Positions 62,810 to 64,000 of a DNA stretch of 64,000 nucleotides are shown piece after piece (position 1 is the stretch's first letter; every line of letters begins with the position of its first letter). The notes under the pieces were generated by a model that made no database searches, was not told the DNA's origin, and worked only from the letters and a program-made list of their open reading frames with translations. A program made the position numbers and the translations under genes. The DNA comes from Immundisolibacter sp049322795 (lineage in GTDB: Bacteria > Pseudomonadota > Gammaproteobacteria > Immundisolibacterales > Immundisolibacteraceae): NCBI GenBank assembly GCA_049322795.1, contig JBMOQH010000015.1:226792-290791 (forward strand), written 5' to 3'.

Positions 62810-63634
62810 ATGACCGATGCGTTCACCGCCGCCGTCGTGCAGATGGTGTCCGGGAGCGATGTAGCCGCCAACCTGGCGAGCGCCGGGCGCCTCATCGCGC
62901 GCGCGGCAGAGGCTGGCGCCAGGCTGGTGGCGCTGCCGGAGAACTTCGCCCTGCTCGGCCGGCGCGAGCAGGACAAGCTGGCGGTGGCGGAAAACGACGG
63001 CACGGGGCCGATCCAGGATTTTCTGGCCGACACCTCCGCGCGGCACGGCATTCACCTGGTCGGCGGCACCATCCCGCTGCGCGGCGCCGACCCGCAGCGC
63101 GTGCGCGCTGCCTGCCTGCTGCACGGCCCCGACGGCCGGCGCCTGGCGCGCTACGACAAGATTCACCTGTTCGACGTCAACGTTGGGGCGGACGGCGGCG
63201 AGCGCTACCGGGAATCGGCCAGCATCGAACCGGGCGACGCCGTGGTGACGGTGGGCACGGACCTGGGCCGCATCGGCCTTGCCGTCTGCTACGACCTGCG
63301 CTTTCCGGAGCTGTTCCGGGCGCTGCTTGCGGACGGCGCCGAGATTCTCGTGCTGCCGTCGGCCTTCACCGAAACAACCGGCGCCGCCCACTGGCATCTG
63401 CTGTGCCGCGCGCGGGCGGTGGAAAACCTGTGCTACCTGCTGGCGCCGGGACAGGGCGGACTGCATGACAACGGCCGGCGCACCTACGGCCACAGCCTGA
63501 TCGCCGGCCCGTGGGGCGAAGTGCTGGGTGAACACACCGACACCGGCGAGGGTATCGCCTGCGCGGACATCGATTTGGCCGCCATGGGTCGCCTGCGGGC
63601 GCGCTTCCCGGCGGTTCAGCACCGACAGTTGTAG
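62810..63634 (+). CDS. Carbon-nitrogen hydrolase (nitrilase superfamily, Nit type)
   Basis: 274 residues from the ATG at 62810. The catalytic triad is Glu44 (LPENF), Lys117 (YDKIHLFD) and Cys160 (VCYDLRFPELF). DKIHLFDV and CYDLRFPE are typical of the Nit1/Nit2 branch, which removes deaminated glutathione or omega-amidates. Upstream in-frame ATGs lie inside the repeat copy and are not used in my view. Cytoplasmic. Confidence 0.93.
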   Translation: MTDAFTAAVVQMVSGSDVAANLASAGRLIARAAEAGARLVALPENFALLGRREQDKLAVAENDGTGPIQDFLADTSARHGIHLVGGTIPLRGADPQRVRAACLLHGPDGRRLARYDKIHLFDVNVGADGGERYRESASIEPGDAVVTVGTDLGRIGLAVCYDLRFPELFRALLADGAEILVLPSAFTETTGAAHWHLLCRARAVENLCYLLAPGQGGLHDNGRRTYGHSLIAGPWGEVLGEHTDTGEGIACADIDLAAMGRLRARFPAVQHRQL

Positions 63635-63717
63635 GCTGATCCGGCGCCCTGGAACGCTCATGCCGGGGGCGACGACGATCGGGCGCGCCACCCGCATACC
63701 GACCTGGGACCCAGGCG
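63635..63717 (+). other. Gap after the amidase gene
   Basis: 83 bases without a gene. CCTGGG-A-CCCAGG (63703-63715) is an inverted repeat with a one-base centre and could form part of a terminator, but no T-run follows. Confidence 0.3.
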
Positions 63718-63876
63718 CTAAGGAAGCGCTGATTTATTCAGCGCTTCCCGTCCGGGGCAGGACGCCCCGGCCTGGATCAATGGCGCAAGCCATTGATCCA
63801 GGGAGCGCATCGCGGGCATGCACCGCGATGCGGCGAGCTGAAAAATCCCAGGGACGGGATTTTTCAGCATCTCCCT
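63718..63876 (-). repeat. Five-hairpin repeat, copy 2 (best preserved)
   Basis: Five consecutive perfect inverted repeats. H1 GGAAGCGCTGA/TCAGCGCTTCC (63722-63748, 11 bp). H2 CCGGGGC/GCCCCGG (63752-63770, 7 bp). H3 CCTGGATCAATGGC/GCCATTGATCCAGG (63771-63802, 14 bp, GCAA loop). H4 CGCATCGCGG/CCGCGATGCG (63806-63832, 10 bp). H5 GCTGAAAAATCCC/GGGATTTTTCAGC (63837-63868, 13 bp). The ends CTAAGGAAGCGCTGA and, inverted, CTAGGGAGATGCTGA match at 11 of 15 positions, like imperfect terminal repeats. A 93-codon minus-strand frame crosses it but is not a credible gene. Confidence 0.8.
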
Positions 63877-64000
63877 AGTGTAGCGTCCCGCATGTAACTT
63901 TCCATTCTTTGCGTGGTCCAACCCGTATCCTCGGCACGGGAGGCACGCATTGATGGGAAGGCCGGCAATCGAGTTGATGGTAACGACGCAGGATCGCAAG
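63876..64000 (+). mobile_element. Left end of a putative IS630-type insertion sequence (cut by the window)
   Basis: Begins at the TA after copy 2 of the repeat; TGTAGCGTCCCGCATGTAACTT would be the terminal inverted repeat, but the other end is outside the window. A reading frame with a good ribosome-binding site begins at 63953. IS630 elements insert at TA. The right end would be needed to confirm. Confidence 0.45.
63953..64000 (+). CDS. Probable IS630-type transposase, first 16 codons
   Basis: GGGAGG lies about nine bases before the ATG. The 16 visible residues MGRPAIELMVTTQDRK resemble the MGRP-x-x-x-L start typical of IS630 transposases, as I remember them. The rest is beyond the window, so the call is tentative. 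Confidence 0.45.
   Translation, partial: MGRPAIELMVTTQDRK

Noticed and set aside
63718..63999. 93-codon minus-strand open frame
   Set aside because: It translates the hairpin repeat and the insertion-sequence end; repeat-derived frames like this are not credible proteins.

Overview
The window reads as one contiguous piece of a high-GC gammaproteobacterial chromosome. Three things point that way: the shape operon mreBCD-mrdA-rodA, the block rpoE-rseA-rseB-degQ-lepA-lepB-rnc-era-recO-pdxJ-acpS, and the sets dnaX-ybaB-recR and sdhE-ygfX-nadB. GatCAB (tRNA-dependent amidation), HemJ (oxygen-independent-type heme step), AlkB, a Rieske oxygenase and LigB-type dioxygenases suggest an aerobic environmental hydrocarbon degrader. 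An Immundisolibacter-like lineage is my guess, not something the sequence proves.

Layout. 1-4655 (minus): elongasome operon mreB, mreC, mreD, mrdA and the start of rodA. 4763-7972: gatCAB. 8123-9763: first Kef-type antiporter. 9808-12751: a CMD-Rieske fusion protein, an SDR lacking its catalytic residues and an MFS exporter. 12992-13345: a membrane-anchored cold-shock-domain protein. 13400-16700: a beta-oxidation-type trio (HSD10-like SDR, acyl-CoA dehydrogenase, enoyl-CoA hydratase). 16727-20773: M50 protease, trpS, scpA, scpB, rluB. 20842-21867: an orphan rpsD with its own promoter and leader terminator, a five-hairpin repeat, tRNA-Ser(GGA) and the SRP RNA. 22035-25289: dnaX, ybaB, recR, orn. 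25416-29928: cimA (minus), then a TlpA-like thioredoxin, hemJ and a second Kef-type antiporter. 29977-40291 (minus): the long sigma-E, translation and RNA-processing block. 40491-44594: nadB, ygfX, sdhE, ygfZ and an InaA-type kinase.

44638-57735 is the accessory part. It holds a flavin-dependent LLM oxidoreductase with an alpha/beta hydrolase, AlkB with a DUF1326 protein, and a four-gene minus-strand operon (LigB-like protein, SDR, meta-cleavage-type hydrolase, LigB dioxygenase). The operon diverges from a Rieske oxygenase, and a 1171-residue Fe-S/FAD fusion oxidoreductase follows. Together these could oxidise a ring or chain, re-aromatise, cleave and hydrolyse the product, but the substrate cannot be read from sequence. 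57842-62530 is a Gld-type ABC transporter with a DUF4340 protein. 62810-63634 is a nitrilase-family amidase. The window ends inside what looks like an IS630-type insertion sequence.

The most unusual signal is non-coding. A repeat family built of five consecutive hairpins occurs three times (about 21461-21577, 62627-62770 and 63718-63876). The hairpin order is shared by the two best-preserved copies, although most stem sequences differ. The best copy has perfect stems of 11, 7, 14, 10 and 13 bp and lies against the putative IS630-type end.
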